Assembly (NCBI RefSeq): GCF_019823065.1 | Contig: NZ_CP081966.1 | Span: 3,627,501-3,691,500 of the forward strand | Direction of reading: 5' to 3' | From: Pseudomonas mosselii | GTDB lineage: Bacteria; Pseudomonadota; Gammaproteobacteria; Pseudomonadales; Pseudomonadaceae | Length of the DNA: 64,000 nt | In this document: positions 1 to 11,468 of the stretch, in pieces | Layout: each line of letters begins with the position of its first letter | How positions within the stretch are numbered: the stretch's first letter is position 1 | Notes under the pieces: model-generated | What the model saw: the letters and a program-made list of their open reading frames with translations, nothing else | Database searches by the model: none | Told to the model about the DNA's origin: nothing | Translations under genes and position numbers: made by a program

Positions 1-1
1 C

Positions 2-2365
<2,364 letters not shown>

Positions 2366-2375
2366 CGTCGTGCAA

Positions 2376-2394
2376 GGGCCGCCAGGCGGCCCTT
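2376..2394 (+). terminator. Hairpin between multicopper oxidase and SCO gene
   Basis: GGGCCGCC and GGCGGCCC form a GC-rich stem with a very short loop, followed by TTTC. It lies 10 bases after the oxidase stop codon. It could end or attenuate the oxidase transcript before the SCO gene. The T-run is short, so termination strength is uncertain. Confidence 0.5.
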
Positions 2395-2420
2395 TCATGC
2401 CAACCCAAGAGGGTCAGACC

Positions 2421-3381
2421 ATGCCCCGCCTCTGCCGCCTGCTGCTCCTGCTGCTGCTCACCCTCGGCCTTTCCTGGTCGCTGCCCCCCAGCCCCCGCGC
2501 AACACCCTCCACCCCCTGGGGCGCCGACTACTTTCCCAACATCCCCTTGCTCACCCAGGACGGCCAACAGGTGCGCTTTTTCGACGACCTGATCAAGGGC
2601 AAGGTGGTGGCCATCAATTTCATCTTCACCGGCTGCGGCGACTCCTGTCCGGTGGAAACCGCCCGCCTGCGCCAGGTGCAGAAGCTGCTGGGCGAGCGCG
2701 TCGGCCAGGACATCTTCATCTACTCGATCAGCATCGATCCCTTTAACGACACCCCCGCCACCCTCAAGCGCTACGCCGAGAAGTTCGCCATCGGCCCGGG
2801 CTGGACCTTGCTTACCGGCGCAGCCGCCGACATCGAGCAACTGCGTCGCAGCCTCGGGTTGTACATCGAGGGCCTTGAGAATGGCCGCAGCAAGGACCAC
2901 AACCTCAGCCTGATCATCGGCAACCAGGCCACCGGCCGCTGGATGAAGGCCTCGCCCTTCGAAAGCCCGTACATCCTCGCCGACCGCCTGGCCAACAGCC
3001 TGCACAACTGGAAGACCGCCAGCGCCCAGCACCACGACTACACCCAGGCCCCCGACATTCGCCCGCCCAGCGCGGGCGAACAACTGTTCAGGACCCGCTG
3101 CTCGTCGTGCCATACCCTGGGCGAGGCCGAGCCCGGCGCCACCCGAGGTATCGGTCCGGACCTGCTGGGAGTGACCCGCCAGCGTGACGAGGCCTGGCTC
3201 AAGCGCTGGCTGATGGAGCCCGACCGGATGGATGCTGGCGGAGAAAGACCCGCTGGCGATGCTGCTGTACGCGCAGTACAACCAACTGGCGATGCCCAAC
3301 ATGCGATTGGGTGAAACAGAAGTGGCGGCGCTGGTCGGCTATCTCGAAGAGGAAACGACGCGCTTGCAAGCACCATATTGA
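2421..3381 (+). pseudogene. SCO1/SenC - cytochrome c fusion, frameshifted
   Basis: ATG at 2421 is preferred because GAGGG lies upstream and a hydrophobic N-terminus (residues 5-20) follows. Residues 35-190 are a SCO1/SenC thioredoxin-fold copper chaperone with the Cu-binding CGDSC motif (C72, C76) and a downstream KDHN histidine. A class I cytochrome c domain with the heme motif CSSCH begins near residue 228. At 3227-3234 the tetranucleotide GATG occurs twice in tandem. The reading frame then shifts and ends at 3314 with an unrelated tail. Removing one copy restores the expected cytochrome end with the axial-ligand region AMPNMRLG and a stop at 3379-3381, giving about 318 residues. As it stands the heme Met ligand is lost. 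The SCO half could still be made. Confidence 0.8.
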
Positions 3382-3520
3382 GCGACCGCAGGGGAACGCC
3401 ACAGGGCAGCTGGCAATATCATGAAGCCATCAAATCGCGTTAAGCTCGCGGTATACACTCAGCCATCGCATCATTGGATCCGATGCACGCCTGCTCGCCG
3501 AGATCACAAGGAGTCTTCTC

Positions 3521-3943
3521 ATGCCATACATCACCCAGGTCGACAGCACCCTTTGGGCGCTGATCACTCGCCTGCAGGGTCAGGAGCTGCAAACACCCCA
3601 CACGCCAAGCAACGCCCGCTTCCAGGTCGACACGGTGGGTGCCGACAACCTGACGATCACCACCGGCGCCCAGGCCAGTAGCCTGACCATCAGCCGTGGG
3701 GCGTTCCAGCAAACACTGGACTATCTCGCAGCCAACGGGCACTTCGGCGTTTCCAACGCAGTCCCGGTCGCCTCAAACAAGGATCCGGCACTGGCCGGCC
3801 CGGTCTGCCTGGCGGCGCGTCTTCAGCCCAACGGCAACCCTGGGCGCATGGTCATCACCTACATCCTGCCTATTCTCGAGCACTGCCAGGCGGTCGGCAT
3901 ACAGCGCGCCATCACCCCGACCACGACCTGGCTTCTACCCTGA
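3521..3943 (+). CDS. Small protein of unknown family, copy 1 (paired with helicase)
   Basis: This 140-residue soluble protein follows a clear ribosome site (AAGGAG, 8 bases before ATG). It matches none of the families I know. It is clearly homologous along its whole length to the protein at 27837-28259: both begin with ITQVDxTLWALIxRLQG, both contain FQQTLDYLA, and both end with VITYILPILEHCQAV and TTWLxP or STWLxP. It has no signal peptide or membrane segment. In both places the gene directly precedes a large protein gene (here an SF1 helicase 107 bases downstream). That suggests the family supplies a shared adaptor or regulator to different effectors, which is inference. Confidence 0.75.
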   Translation: MPYITQVDSTLWALITRLQGQELQTPHTPSNARFQVDTVGADNLTITTGAQASSLTISRGAFQQTLDYLAANGHFGVSNAVPVASNKDPALAGPVCLAARLQPNGNPGRMVITYILPILEHCQAVGIQRAITPTTTWLLP

Positions 3944-4050
3944 AGCCCATCTTGTCAGCGCGGCAGGACGCCAACGCGCCGCAGTTCACATGCCGCATTT
4001 TTGCCTAGAGCGACCGCCCGGATCCCCAGGCCCCGTTTTCAAGGATGTCG

Positions 4051-7000
4051 ATGAACCCGTCAAACATCGTGCGCTACTGGCACGCCATCGAATTGTTGCA
4101 ACCTCAACCCGTCCCCAAACTGAACATCCGTGACGAGGACGACATCTATCTGCCGTTCTTTCACGACATCCGCAGCCAGGACGACCCGCTGCCTTGGATG
4201 CCCGGCAGCCTGGTGGGCAAGCAGAAACTGCCGGAAAAACGCGTATGGAGCCACAGCCTGTTCGCCCACCTTTACGACAGCCTGGCGGTGACTACCGCCC
4301 TGGGGGAGCGGTTTGGCGCCGACCAGGGCTACAGCGAGCCACAGTCGCGGGAAACGGCCCTGTTCGCCCTGCGCTTCAGCGCCGAAGGCATGCTGGTACC
4401 GGACAGCCTGGTGCTGTCCAGCGAAGCCTGGTTTCTTGGTTGCGTGCTTGCCGAGCGGAATTGGGAGCATGGCTTCGCCAGCGCGCAGGACGACGCCCGC
4501 CAACTGGCCTGTCAGCTGCTTGGCACCGTCGTCACCAGCGATGCGTTGCATGAACTGACCCTGGCGATTGTTCAAGCGTTGGGGCTGGAGGCATTCTTCG
4601 GCGATGCCGCTCACCGCCACAGGGTGCGCTCCACCCCGATCGATCCAGAAAAGCCTGCACCTCAGGACGATCCACTCAACAGCTTCCTGCTCGATGACCT
4701 CACTCATGTCGCATCGGCGCTGGATCGCGGCGTGTCCAGTACCGCGCTCACCCAGTACCTGCGTGAACATGCCCCAGGCCAACGGCTGCACCTGGACCAG
4801 CCGCATGCCTCGCTGCCGATCATCGAGCGTCTCTATCCCCATCGCCATGCGCCGGGCTGCTGGCCGAGCGATAAGCATCTTGGCCTGGTGCACTCGCAAC
4901 AGCTGGCAGTCAACAGCCTGTTGGCCGAACTCGGTGAAAGTGCTGGAGTCATGGGGGTCAACGGCCCACCAGGAACAGGCAAGACCACGCTGTTGCGCGA
5001 CCTGATCGCGGCCGTGGTGACCCGCAGAGCCGATGTGCTCGCCTCGTTCGACAGGGCTTCCCAGGCCTTTCTCAACAATGGCTGCGAGGAGCTCAACGAC
5101 GGCGGGCGGCCGCAGAAAGGCTACCGCCTGAACCCCGAGCTGTTCGGTTTCGAAGTGGTGGTAGCCTCGAGCAATAATGGCGCGGTGGAAAACATCACGC
5201 TGGAGCTGCCGCAGGCCGGAAAGGTCGACCCCTCCTGGCTTGGCGAAATCGATTATTTCGCTGACATCGCCACGTTGCTGATCGACCAGCCGGCCTGGGG
5301 ATTGATCTCTGCGGCACTGGGCAGCAAGACCAAGCGCAAGCAGTTCGTCAGCCAGTTTTTCTACGGTGAAGCCCCCCCCAAGAAGAAAAAGGCACGAACG
5401 AGCGAAGCCGCAAACGACCTGCAGACCGCCGACGTGCTCGCTGAGCACGAAGACAGCTACACCGCGGATATCGACGTATCCGACAAGCCGACCGGTCCTC
5501 GGGGGTTCATCGGCTGGCTGAGCAACCCGGCCAACAGCATCCCCGAGAGCGAACGCCAGGCACGCTGGAAAGCGGCAAAACGTCGCTACACCGCCAGCAA
5601 GGAAGCAGCCGACGCGCTGTGTGAGCAAATCGCGGCGATCAATCAACGAATCGATGCCGTTCGTGAAAGTCGAACGGCGCTGACCTTTCAACAGGCTGAG
5701 CATGACGCTCACTGGCGCGCCCATGAGCGACTCAAGGCTGGCCAGCTAGACCACGAGAACGCGAATCTGCTGCCAGCCCGGAACCAACTGAGAAATGCGC
5801 TGGATGCCCTGGACAGCCACGTCGGCCAACGGCCCGGCATATGGCGCAATCTCGTCACCCTCGGGGGGGCGGGCCGCACATGGCGTGCGCAACGTACCTA
5901 TCTGCAGCAACGCCACCAGCTTTGCAGCGACAGTTACGCCACCGCCATGAAACAGGATGCGCGCCTTTCCGAGCAGCTACAGATGCATCAACTGCAGCTC
6001 GAAGCCGTCAAGCAGCAGCTTGGGCTTGCAGAGGCTGCACTGCACACCGACGTCGAAACAGCTCGGCAACTTGCCGTCGTGGGGGGAGCCGAGCATCTGC
6101 TGCCCTGGCTGACGCAGGGGGATATTGGCCGTGGGGAGGCCATTGAGAAACTCGAGCCCTGGCAATTGAAAGGCTGGCGCCAGGCACGGGCACGGGTGTT
6201 CATCGAGGCACTCGGCCTGCACAAGACCCTGTTCCAGATCGAGGCGAAGCGCTTGAGCGCCAACCTCTACTGCATCACCCGACAACTGACAGGCAGCCAG
6301 TATCTGGGCATTTCCCAAGACCTGAGCCGGTCGATCTGGGCATCACTGTTCATGGTGGTTCCGGTCCTGAGCAGTACCTTCGCCTCGTTCGCCCGATCGT
6401 TCGGCAGCTTTGGCTGTGAAGAAATTGGCTGGCTGCTGGTGGACGAGGCCGGCCAGGCCACGCCACAGGCTGCCGTAGGCGCCCTATGGCGTGCACGCCG
6501 CGCCGTGCTGGTCGGCGATCCGCTGCAATTGCCGCCCATCGTGCCGGTATGCGATGCGGTGCTTGAGCACATGCGAAACCACTACCAGGTCGATCCGCAC
6601 TGGATCTGCAATCGCCAGTCCGCCCAGTCCCTTGCCGACCTCGCCACGCGATGGGGCAAGATGCTGGGCCCAAAGGAGGCGCAGACCTGGGTAGGCCTAC
6701 CACTGGTGGTCCATCGCCGCTGCGACCGTCCAATGTTCGAGATGGCAAACCGTATCGCTTATGCCGGCGCTATGGTCTATGGCACGGGCACGCCGGAACC
6801 CGCGAAAGCTACCAAGGCCAGCCTTCCCTCCGGCTGGCTGCATGCTCCCGGTCCTTCGTCAGGCAACTGGGTCCGTCAGGAAGGCATCATGCTCAAACGT
6901 CTGCTGGAACGCCTTGAGGCCGATGGTGTGCCAAAGGACGCGATCACGGTCATTACGCCGTTTCAAGACGTACGGAGCAAACTCTCGACATTCTTGCCCG

Positions 7001-7272
7001 CCCAGATCGTCTACGGGACCATTCATACCATGCAAGGCAAGGAAGCGCAGATCATCGTACTGCTGCTGGGCGGAAGCGCCGACAGCCAAGGTGCGCGAGA
7101 TTGGGCGGTGGAAACCCCGAATCTGCTCAACGTTGCAGTCACCCGCGCCAGGGAGCGGCTGTACGTCATCGGTGACTACGATGACTGGAGCAAGCGCCGA
7201 CAGTTCGAACAGATCATGACGTTGTTGCCGAAACGATCCCTGCTGCCGCTCGACAGCACGACCTCTGCCTGA
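4051..7272 (+). CDS. Large SF1 (UPF1/Dna2-type) helicase with coiled-coil insert
   Basis: The start is placed at 4051 because AAGGA lies 5 bases upstream; an in-frame ATG at 4045 overlaps that site. The protein is 1073 residues. The helicase motifs are Walker A GPPGTGKTTL near 306, Walker B DEAGQ near 797, GDPLQLPP near 822, TIHTMQGKEAQ near 990 and NVAVTRARERL near 1027. This is the AAA_11/AAA_12 arrangement of UPF1- and Dna2-like enzymes. A region of roughly 450-700, between motifs I and II, is charged and heptad-rich (coiled coil), with a basic KKKKAR stretch. The first 300 residues match no domain I know. No nuclease motif was seen. The preceding small gene probably belongs to the same transcript. 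Such two-gene helicase cassettes often act in phage defence or nucleic acid surveillance; that role is inferred. Confidence 0.85.
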   Translation: MNPSNIVRYWHAIELLQPQPVPKLNIRDEDDIYLPFFHDIRSQDDPLPWMPGSLVGKQKLPEKRVWSHSLFAHLYDSLAVTTALGERFGADQGYSEPQSRETALFALRFSAEGMLVPDSLVLSSEAWFLGCVLAERNWEHGFASAQDDARQLACQLLGTVVTSDALHELTLAIVQALGLEAFFGDAAHRHRVRSTPIDPEKPAPQDDPLNSFLLDDLTHVASALDRGVSSTALTQYLREHAPGQRLHLDQPHASLPIIERLYPHRHAPGCWPSDKHLGLVHSQQLAVNSLLAELGESAGVMGVNGPPGTGKTTLLRDLIAAVVTRRADVLASFDRASQAFLNNGCEELNDGGRPQKGYRLNPELFGFEVVVASSNNGAVENITLELPQAGKVDPSWLGEIDYFADIATLLIDQPAWGLISAALGSKTKRKQFVSQFFYGEAPPKKKKARTSEAANDLQTADVLAEHEDSYTADIDVSDKPTGPRGFIGWLSNPANSIPESERQARWKAAKRRYTASKEAADALCEQIAAINQRIDAVRESRTALTFQQAEHDAHWRAHERLKAGQLDHENANLLPARNQLRNALDALDSHVGQRPGIWRNLVTLGGAGRTWRAQRTYLQQRHQLCSDSYATAMKQDARLSEQLQMHQLQLEAVKQQLGLAEAALHTDVETARQLAVVGGAEHLLPWLTQGDIGRGEAIEKLEPWQLKGWRQARARVFIEALGLHKTLFQIEAKRLSANLYCITRQLTGSQYLGISQDLSRSIWASLFMVVPVLSSTFASFARSFGSFGCEEIGWLLVDEAGQATPQAAVGALWRARRAVLVGDPLQLPPIVPVCDAVLEHMRNHYQVDPHWICNRQSAQSLADLATRWGKMLGPKEAQTWVGLPLVVHRRCDRPMFEMANRIAYAGAMVYGTGTPEPAKATKASLPSGWLHAPGPSSGNWVRQEGIMLKRLLERLEADGVPKDAITVITPFQDVRSKLSTFLPAQIVYGTIHTMQGKEAQIIVLLLGGSADSQGARDWAVETPNLLNVAVTRARERLYVIGDYDDWSKRRQFEQIMTLLPKRSLLPLDSTTSA

Positions 7273-7397
7273 GCAGCCGCGCGAACCAGGCCCGACCGAT
7301 GCCGGGCCTGGCCGCACCGCCCGTGTGACACTTGACCCGCACCTGCGGCCCGCTCCATGCTCGAACGCTTCCACCCCCACGCTCAAGGAACGACCGC

Positions 7398-8675
7398 ATG
7401 AAGCTGGAAACACTCGCCATCCACGCGGGCTTCAGCCCCGACCCGACCACCAAGGCAGTGGCCGTGCCGATCTACCAGACCACCTCGTTCGCCTTCGACG
7501 ACACCCAGCACGGCGCCGACCTGTTCGACCTCAAGGTCGCGGGCAACATCTACTCGCGCATCATGAACCCCACCAACGACGTGCTCGAGCAGCGCATGGC
7601 CGCCCTTGAGGGCGGTGTCGGCGCGCTGGCCGTGGCCTCGGGCATGGCCGCCATCACCTACGCCATCCAGACCGTCGCCGAGGCCGGCGACAACATCGTC
7701 TCGGTGGCCAAGCTGTACGGTGGCACCTACAACCTGCTGGCCCACACCCTGCCGCGCATGGGCATCACCACCCGCTTCGCCGCCCACGACGACATCGCCG
7801 CCCTCGAGGCGCTGATCGACGAACGCACCAAGGCGGTGTTCTGCGAGTCGATCGGCAACCCCGCCGGCAACATCGTCGATATCGCCGCGCTGGCCGAGGC
7901 AGCCCATCGCCATGGCGTGCCGCTGATCGTCGACAACACCGTGGCCACGCCGATCCTCTGCCGCCCGTTCGAGCACGGCGCCGATATCGTGGTGCACTCG
8001 CTGACCAAGTACATCGGCGGCCACGGCACCAGCATCGGCGGCATCGTCATCGACTCGGGCAAATTCCCTTGGGCCGAGCACAAGCAGCGTTTCGCCCTGC
8101 TCAATACCCCCGACCCGTCCTACCACGGCGTCACCTACACCGAAGCCTTCGGCCCCGCCGCCTTCATTGGTCGCTGCCGCGTGGTGCCGCTGCGCAACAC
8201 TGGCGCCGCGTTGTCGCCGTTCAATGCTTTCCTGATCCTGCAAGGCCTGGAGACCCTGGCCCTGCGCATGGAGCGCCATACCGAGAACGCGCTCAAGGTC
8301 GCCCGCTACCTGCAGGAGCACGACCAGGTAGCCTGGGTGAAGTACGCAGGCCTGCCGGACCACCCCGAGCACGAACTGGCCCGGCGCTACACCGGCGGCA
8401 AGCCGGCATCGATCCTGTCGTTCGGCATCAAGGGCGGCCAGGCCGCCGGGGCGCGCTTCATCGATGCGCTGCAACTGGTGGTGCGCCTGGTCAACATCGG
8501 CGACGCCAAGTCGCTGGCCTGCCACCCCGCCTCCACCACCCATCGCCAGCTCAACGACGAAGAGCTGGAAAAAGCCGGCGTGCCGCGCGACATGGTGCGC
8601 CTGTCGATCGGCATCGAGCACAGCGACGACATCATCGCCGACCTCGCCCAGGCACTGGAGGCCAGCCGAGGCTGA
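7398..8675 (+). CDS. metY: O-acetylhomoserine sulfhydrylase
   Basis: The 425-residue protein is a PLP enzyme of the Cys/Met metabolism family. The N-terminus MKLETLAIHAGFSPDPTTKA and the later SLTKYIGGHG, which holds the Schiff-base lysine, are typical of MetY. It would make homocysteine from O-acetylhomoserine and sulfide, or methionine from methanethiol, in the cytoplasm. The start at 7398 is supported by AAGGAA 9 bases upstream; an earlier in-frame start lacks such a site. Its length fits MetY (about 425 residues). It appears to be transcribed alone or with the membrane protein 63 bases downstream. MetZ (O-succinylhomoserine) is the main alternative, but it is usually shorter and lacks the long insertion seen near residues 225-265. 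Confidence 0.9.
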   Translation: MKLETLAIHAGFSPDPTTKAVAVPIYQTTSFAFDDTQHGADLFDLKVAGNIYSRIMNPTNDVLEQRMAALEGGVGALAVASGMAAITYAIQTVAEAGDNIVSVAKLYGGTYNLLAHTLPRMGITTRFAAHDDIAALEALIDERTKAVFCESIGNPAGNIVDIAALAEAAHRHGVPLIVDNTVATPILCRPFEHGADIVVHSLTKYIGGHGTSIGGIVIDSGKFPWAEHKQRFALLNTPDPSYHGVTYTEAFGPAAFIGRCRVVPLRNTGAALSPFNAFLILQGLETLALRMERHTENALKVARYLQEHDQVAWVKYAGLPDHPEHELARRYTGGKPASILSFGIKGGQAAGARFIDALQLVVRLVNIGDAKSLACHPASTTHRQLNDEELEKAGVPRDMVRLSIGIEHSDDIIADLAQALEASRG

Positions 8676-8738
8676 TTCACCTGCGCCCCACCCAATGCCG
8701 ACGGCGGGCGCCCCCTTGCAGAACCGGAACCCCGCGCA

Positions 8739-9512
8739 ATGACCCTTTTCTACCTGAAACTCGTCGTCACCCCGCTGCTGATGTGGGCCATCTCCCTCGC
8801 CTCGCGGCGCTGGGGTGGCCTGCTTGGCGGGCTGCTGTCCGGGCTGCCGATCACCTCGGCCCTGGTGATGACCTTCCTGTGCCTGGAGCAAGGCACGGGC
8901 TTCGCCCTGGGCGCGGTGCCCGGCGCACTGGGTGGGCTGGCGGCCGTGCAGGCCACCTACACCTTCTACCTGTTCGTCACGCGCAGACTCGGTACCGCAC
9001 CGGCCGTCGCGCTGTCGATCCTGTTCTATGGCCTGGCGGCCTATGCCTTCACCCACTGGGGTGGGCTGTACCTGTCGGTGGCCGTGGCGCTGCTGCTGAT
9101 CGGCGTGCTGATCCGCGCCAGTGGCCGCGAGCCCAGGCCCAACACCCTTGCCCGCCCCCGACACCGATATTGGGAGATTCCGCTGCGCATGGTGTCCGCC
9201 ACCTCGCTGCTGATGGTCACCACCAGCCTGGCCAGCTGGCTGGGCCCGGCCACCAGCGGCATGCTGGCGCCGATTCCGGTGATTGCCTGGCCGCTGGTGG
9301 TATTCGCCCATGTGCAGGGCGGCCGAGCCGGGATGGCGGCGATGGTGCGGGGCAATGCGATTGGCGCGGTGGGGGTGATCGCGTTCTACCTGGCGATGGC
9401 GGGGTTGCTGGAGCGGCTGGGGGTTGCCGTGACCATCAGCCTGGCGATGGGCGTAGCCGTAGCGCTGACGGTCGCCTTGGCGACGGTCTTGCGGCGCCTG
9501 CGAACCGACTGA
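8739..9512 (+). CDS. Integral membrane protein with two similar halves
   Basis: The protein has 257 residues, with about eight hydrophobic segments. Its two halves resemble each other: TPLLMWAISLASRRWGGLL near residue 9 and SATSLLMVTTSLASWLG near 150 begin similar units that end in GLLSGLPI and GMLAPIPV. A duplicated helix bundle like this is common in small transporters. I do not recognise a named family. The start has no strong ribosome site, only a GC-rich leader. It follows metY by 63 bases, so co-transcription is possible, for example as a transporter, but the substrate cannot be read from the sequence. Confidence 0.75.
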   Translation: MTLFYLKLVVTPLLMWAISLASRRWGGLLGGLLSGLPITSALVMTFLCLEQGTGFALGAVPGALGGLAAVQATYTFYLFVTRRLGTAPAVALSILFYGLAAYAFTHWGGLYLSVAVALLLIGVLIRASGREPRPNTLARPRHRYWEIPLRMVSATSLLMVTTSLASWLGPATSGMLAPIPVIAWPLVVFAHVQGGRAGMAAMVRGNAIGAVGVIAFYLAMAGLLERLGVAVTISLAMGVAVALTVALATVLRRLRTD

Positions 9513-9713
9513 GAGCAATGCTCTTGCCGGGCGTTCAAAATTGACGCCTGCCCCTGTGGGAGCGGCCTTGCCGAGACTACCCATTCCTACGAAGACCCCT
9601 CCCCCAGGACCGTCCCCAACAATCGATGATGGCAAACTGGCATTCCAGCAAACCTCGACAATACTGGCTCTTCACATGGATTCCTTGCCCACAACAACAA
9701 AAGGGAATTTGCG

Positions 9714-11468
9714 ATGAGCCAGCCCCAACCCTTGGACGTCGCCATCATCGGCGGCGGTGTCTCCGGTACCTACAGCGCCTGGCGCCTGCAACAGGCCCAT
9801 GGCGACAGCCAGCGTATCCAGTTGTTCGAATATGGCGATCGCATCGGCGGGAGGCTGTTCAGCGTCAAGCTGCCCGGCCTGCCCAACGTGGTCGCCGAAG
9901 TCGGGGGCATGCGCTACATGCCCGGCGCCGATGGCCATGTGATGGTCGACACGCTGGTGCAACACCTGGGCCTGCCGAGCCAGGACTTCCCCATGGGCAA
10001 CGAGCTGCCCAAGGACGCGCCCATTGGCGCCAAGGACAACCTGTTCTACCTGCGCGGCCAGCGCTTCCGGTTCCGCGACTTCATCGAAGCGCCGCACAAG
10101 ATCCCCTACGACCTCGGCTGGACCGAGCGCGGCTACAACCCCGAAGACCTCCAGGTCAACGTGATGAACAGCCTCTACCCCGGCTTCGACAAGCTGAGCC
10201 TGGCCGAGCAGATGCAAGTGCAGGTGTTCGGCAAGCCGATCTGGCGCTACGGCTTCTGGGACCTGCTCTACCGCGTGCTGAGCAACGAGGGCTACCAGTT
10301 CATGAAGGACGCCGGCGGCTACGAGGCCAACGTCGCCAACGCCAGCGCCGTGACCCAACTGCCGGCCACCGAATACAGCGACGCCACCGTGTTCCGCACG
10401 CTCAAGGATGGCTTCCAGAGCCTGCCGCTGACCCTCGCCCGGCGCTTCACCGAACAGACCGGCGGCCTGGTGCCCGCCGACCAGCGCATCCAGATGAACC
10501 GCCGCCTGGCCGCCCTGAGCTACAGCGACGACACCGAGTACCCCTACCGCCTGCACCTGCGCCACACCGAGACCGTCAACGGCAAGACCCACGACCTCGA
10601 AGGCGAGGACATCATCCACGCCCGCCAGGTGATCCTCGCCCTGCCGCGCCGTTCGCTGGAGCTGATCGACTCGCCGCTGTTCGACGACCCGTGGCTCAAG
10701 GACAACCTCGGTTCGGTGCTGGTGCAGTCGGCGTTCAAGCTGTTCCTCGCCTACGAGCAACCCTGGTGGCGCAACCTGGGCCTGGTGGCCGGACGCTCGG
10801 TCACCGACCTGCCGATCCGCCAGTGCTACTACATGGGCACCGAGTGCGAGCAGCCTGGCGGTGAACAGACCTACAACTCGCTGCTGATGGCCTCCTACAA
10901 CGACATCGGCACCGTGCCGTTCTGGAAAGGCCTGGAAGACGGCCCCGAGTTCGTCGGCTACACCCCGCGCAGCCTCGAAGGCCGCATCGCCAGCGACGCC
11001 GTGGTGCCGCGCACGCAGTTCCAGATCAGCGACGAGATGGTGCGCATCGCCCAGCGCCAGGTCACTCAGCTGCACGCCCAGATCGAGCTGCCGGCCCCCT
11101 ATTCGGCGGTGTACCACGCCTGGGACGCCGACCCGTACGGCGGCGGCTGGCACGAATGGAAGGCCAACTATCGCCTGGACCTGATCATCCAGAAGATGCG
11201 CCATCCGGTGCAGGACCAGCAGGTGTTCATCGTCGGCGAGGCCTACTCCTACGGTCAGGGCTGGGTCGAAGGCGCGCTGACCACCGCCGAGTCCGCGCTG
11301 CAGGAGTTTTTCGAGCTGCCCCGTCCTGACTGGCTCCCCGCCAGTTATCAGTTGCTGCCGACCCCAGCGCCGGAAGAGATCGACTACGCCACGCCGCCGA
11401 TGCCCACGCATCCCTCGCAAGTGCTTGAAGGCATCACCCAGAACATCTGCGCGGGGATCAAGCCATGA
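9714..11468 (+). CDS. Flavin-dependent amine/amino acid oxidase
   Basis: The 584-residue protein begins with an FAD-binding Rossmann motif, VAIIGGGVSGTYSAWRL at residues 9-25, followed by a GxRL region (YGDRIGGRLFS) and a flavin-contact end motif GEAYSYGQGWVEGALTTAE near 507. This is the flavin monoamine oxidase / L-amino acid oxidase / tryptophan 2-monooxygenase superfamily. AAGGGA precedes the ATG. Its last four bases (ATGA) overlap the start of a ThDP decarboxylase. Together they could turn an amino acid into its 2-keto acid and then an aldehyde. A monooxygenase that makes an amide (IaaM type) is possible but fits the partner less well. The substrate is unknown. Confidence 0.85.
   Translation: MSQPQPLDVAIIGGGVSGTYSAWRLQQAHGDSQRIQLFEYGDRIGGRLFSVKLPGLPNVVAEVGGMRYMPGADGHVMVDTLVQHLGLPSQDFPMGNELPKDAPIGAKDNLFYLRGQRFRFRDFIEAPHKIPYDLGWTERGYNPEDLQVNVMNSLYPGFDKLSLAEQMQVQVFGKPIWRYGFWDLLYRVLSNEGYQFMKDAGGYEANVANASAVTQLPATEYSDATVFRTLKDGFQSLPLTLARRFTEQTGGLVPADQRIQMNRRLAALSYSDDTEYPYRLHLRHTETVNGKTHDLEGEDIIHARQVILALPRRSLELIDSPLFDDPWLKDNLGSVLVQSAFKLFLAYEQPWWRNLGLVAGRSVTDLPIRQCYYMGTECEQPGGEQTYNSLLMASYNDIGTVPFWKGLEDGPEFVGYTPRSLEGRIASDAVVPRTQFQISDEMVRIAQRQVTQLHAQIELPAPYSAVYHAWDADPYGGGWHEWKANYRLDLIIQKMRHPVQDQQVFIVGEAYSYGQGWVEGALTTAESALQEFFELPRPDWLPASYQLLPTPAPEEIDYATPPMPTHPSQVLEGITQNICAGIKP

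Noticed and set aside
4060..5724. A 554-residue minus-strand frame
   Set aside because: It is antisense to the helicase gene, which has all its helicase motifs in order; no domain is visible in the shadow.
7383..9635. A 750-residue open frame on the minus strand
   Set aside because: It is antisense to metY and the membrane protein gene, is Gly/Gln/Arg/His-rich as expected of a shadow frame in GC-rich DNA, and has no ribosome site or recognisable motif.
9672..11420. A 582-residue open frame on the minus strand
   Set aside because: It is the antisense shadow of the flavin oxidase gene, whose FAD motifs are clear on the + strand.
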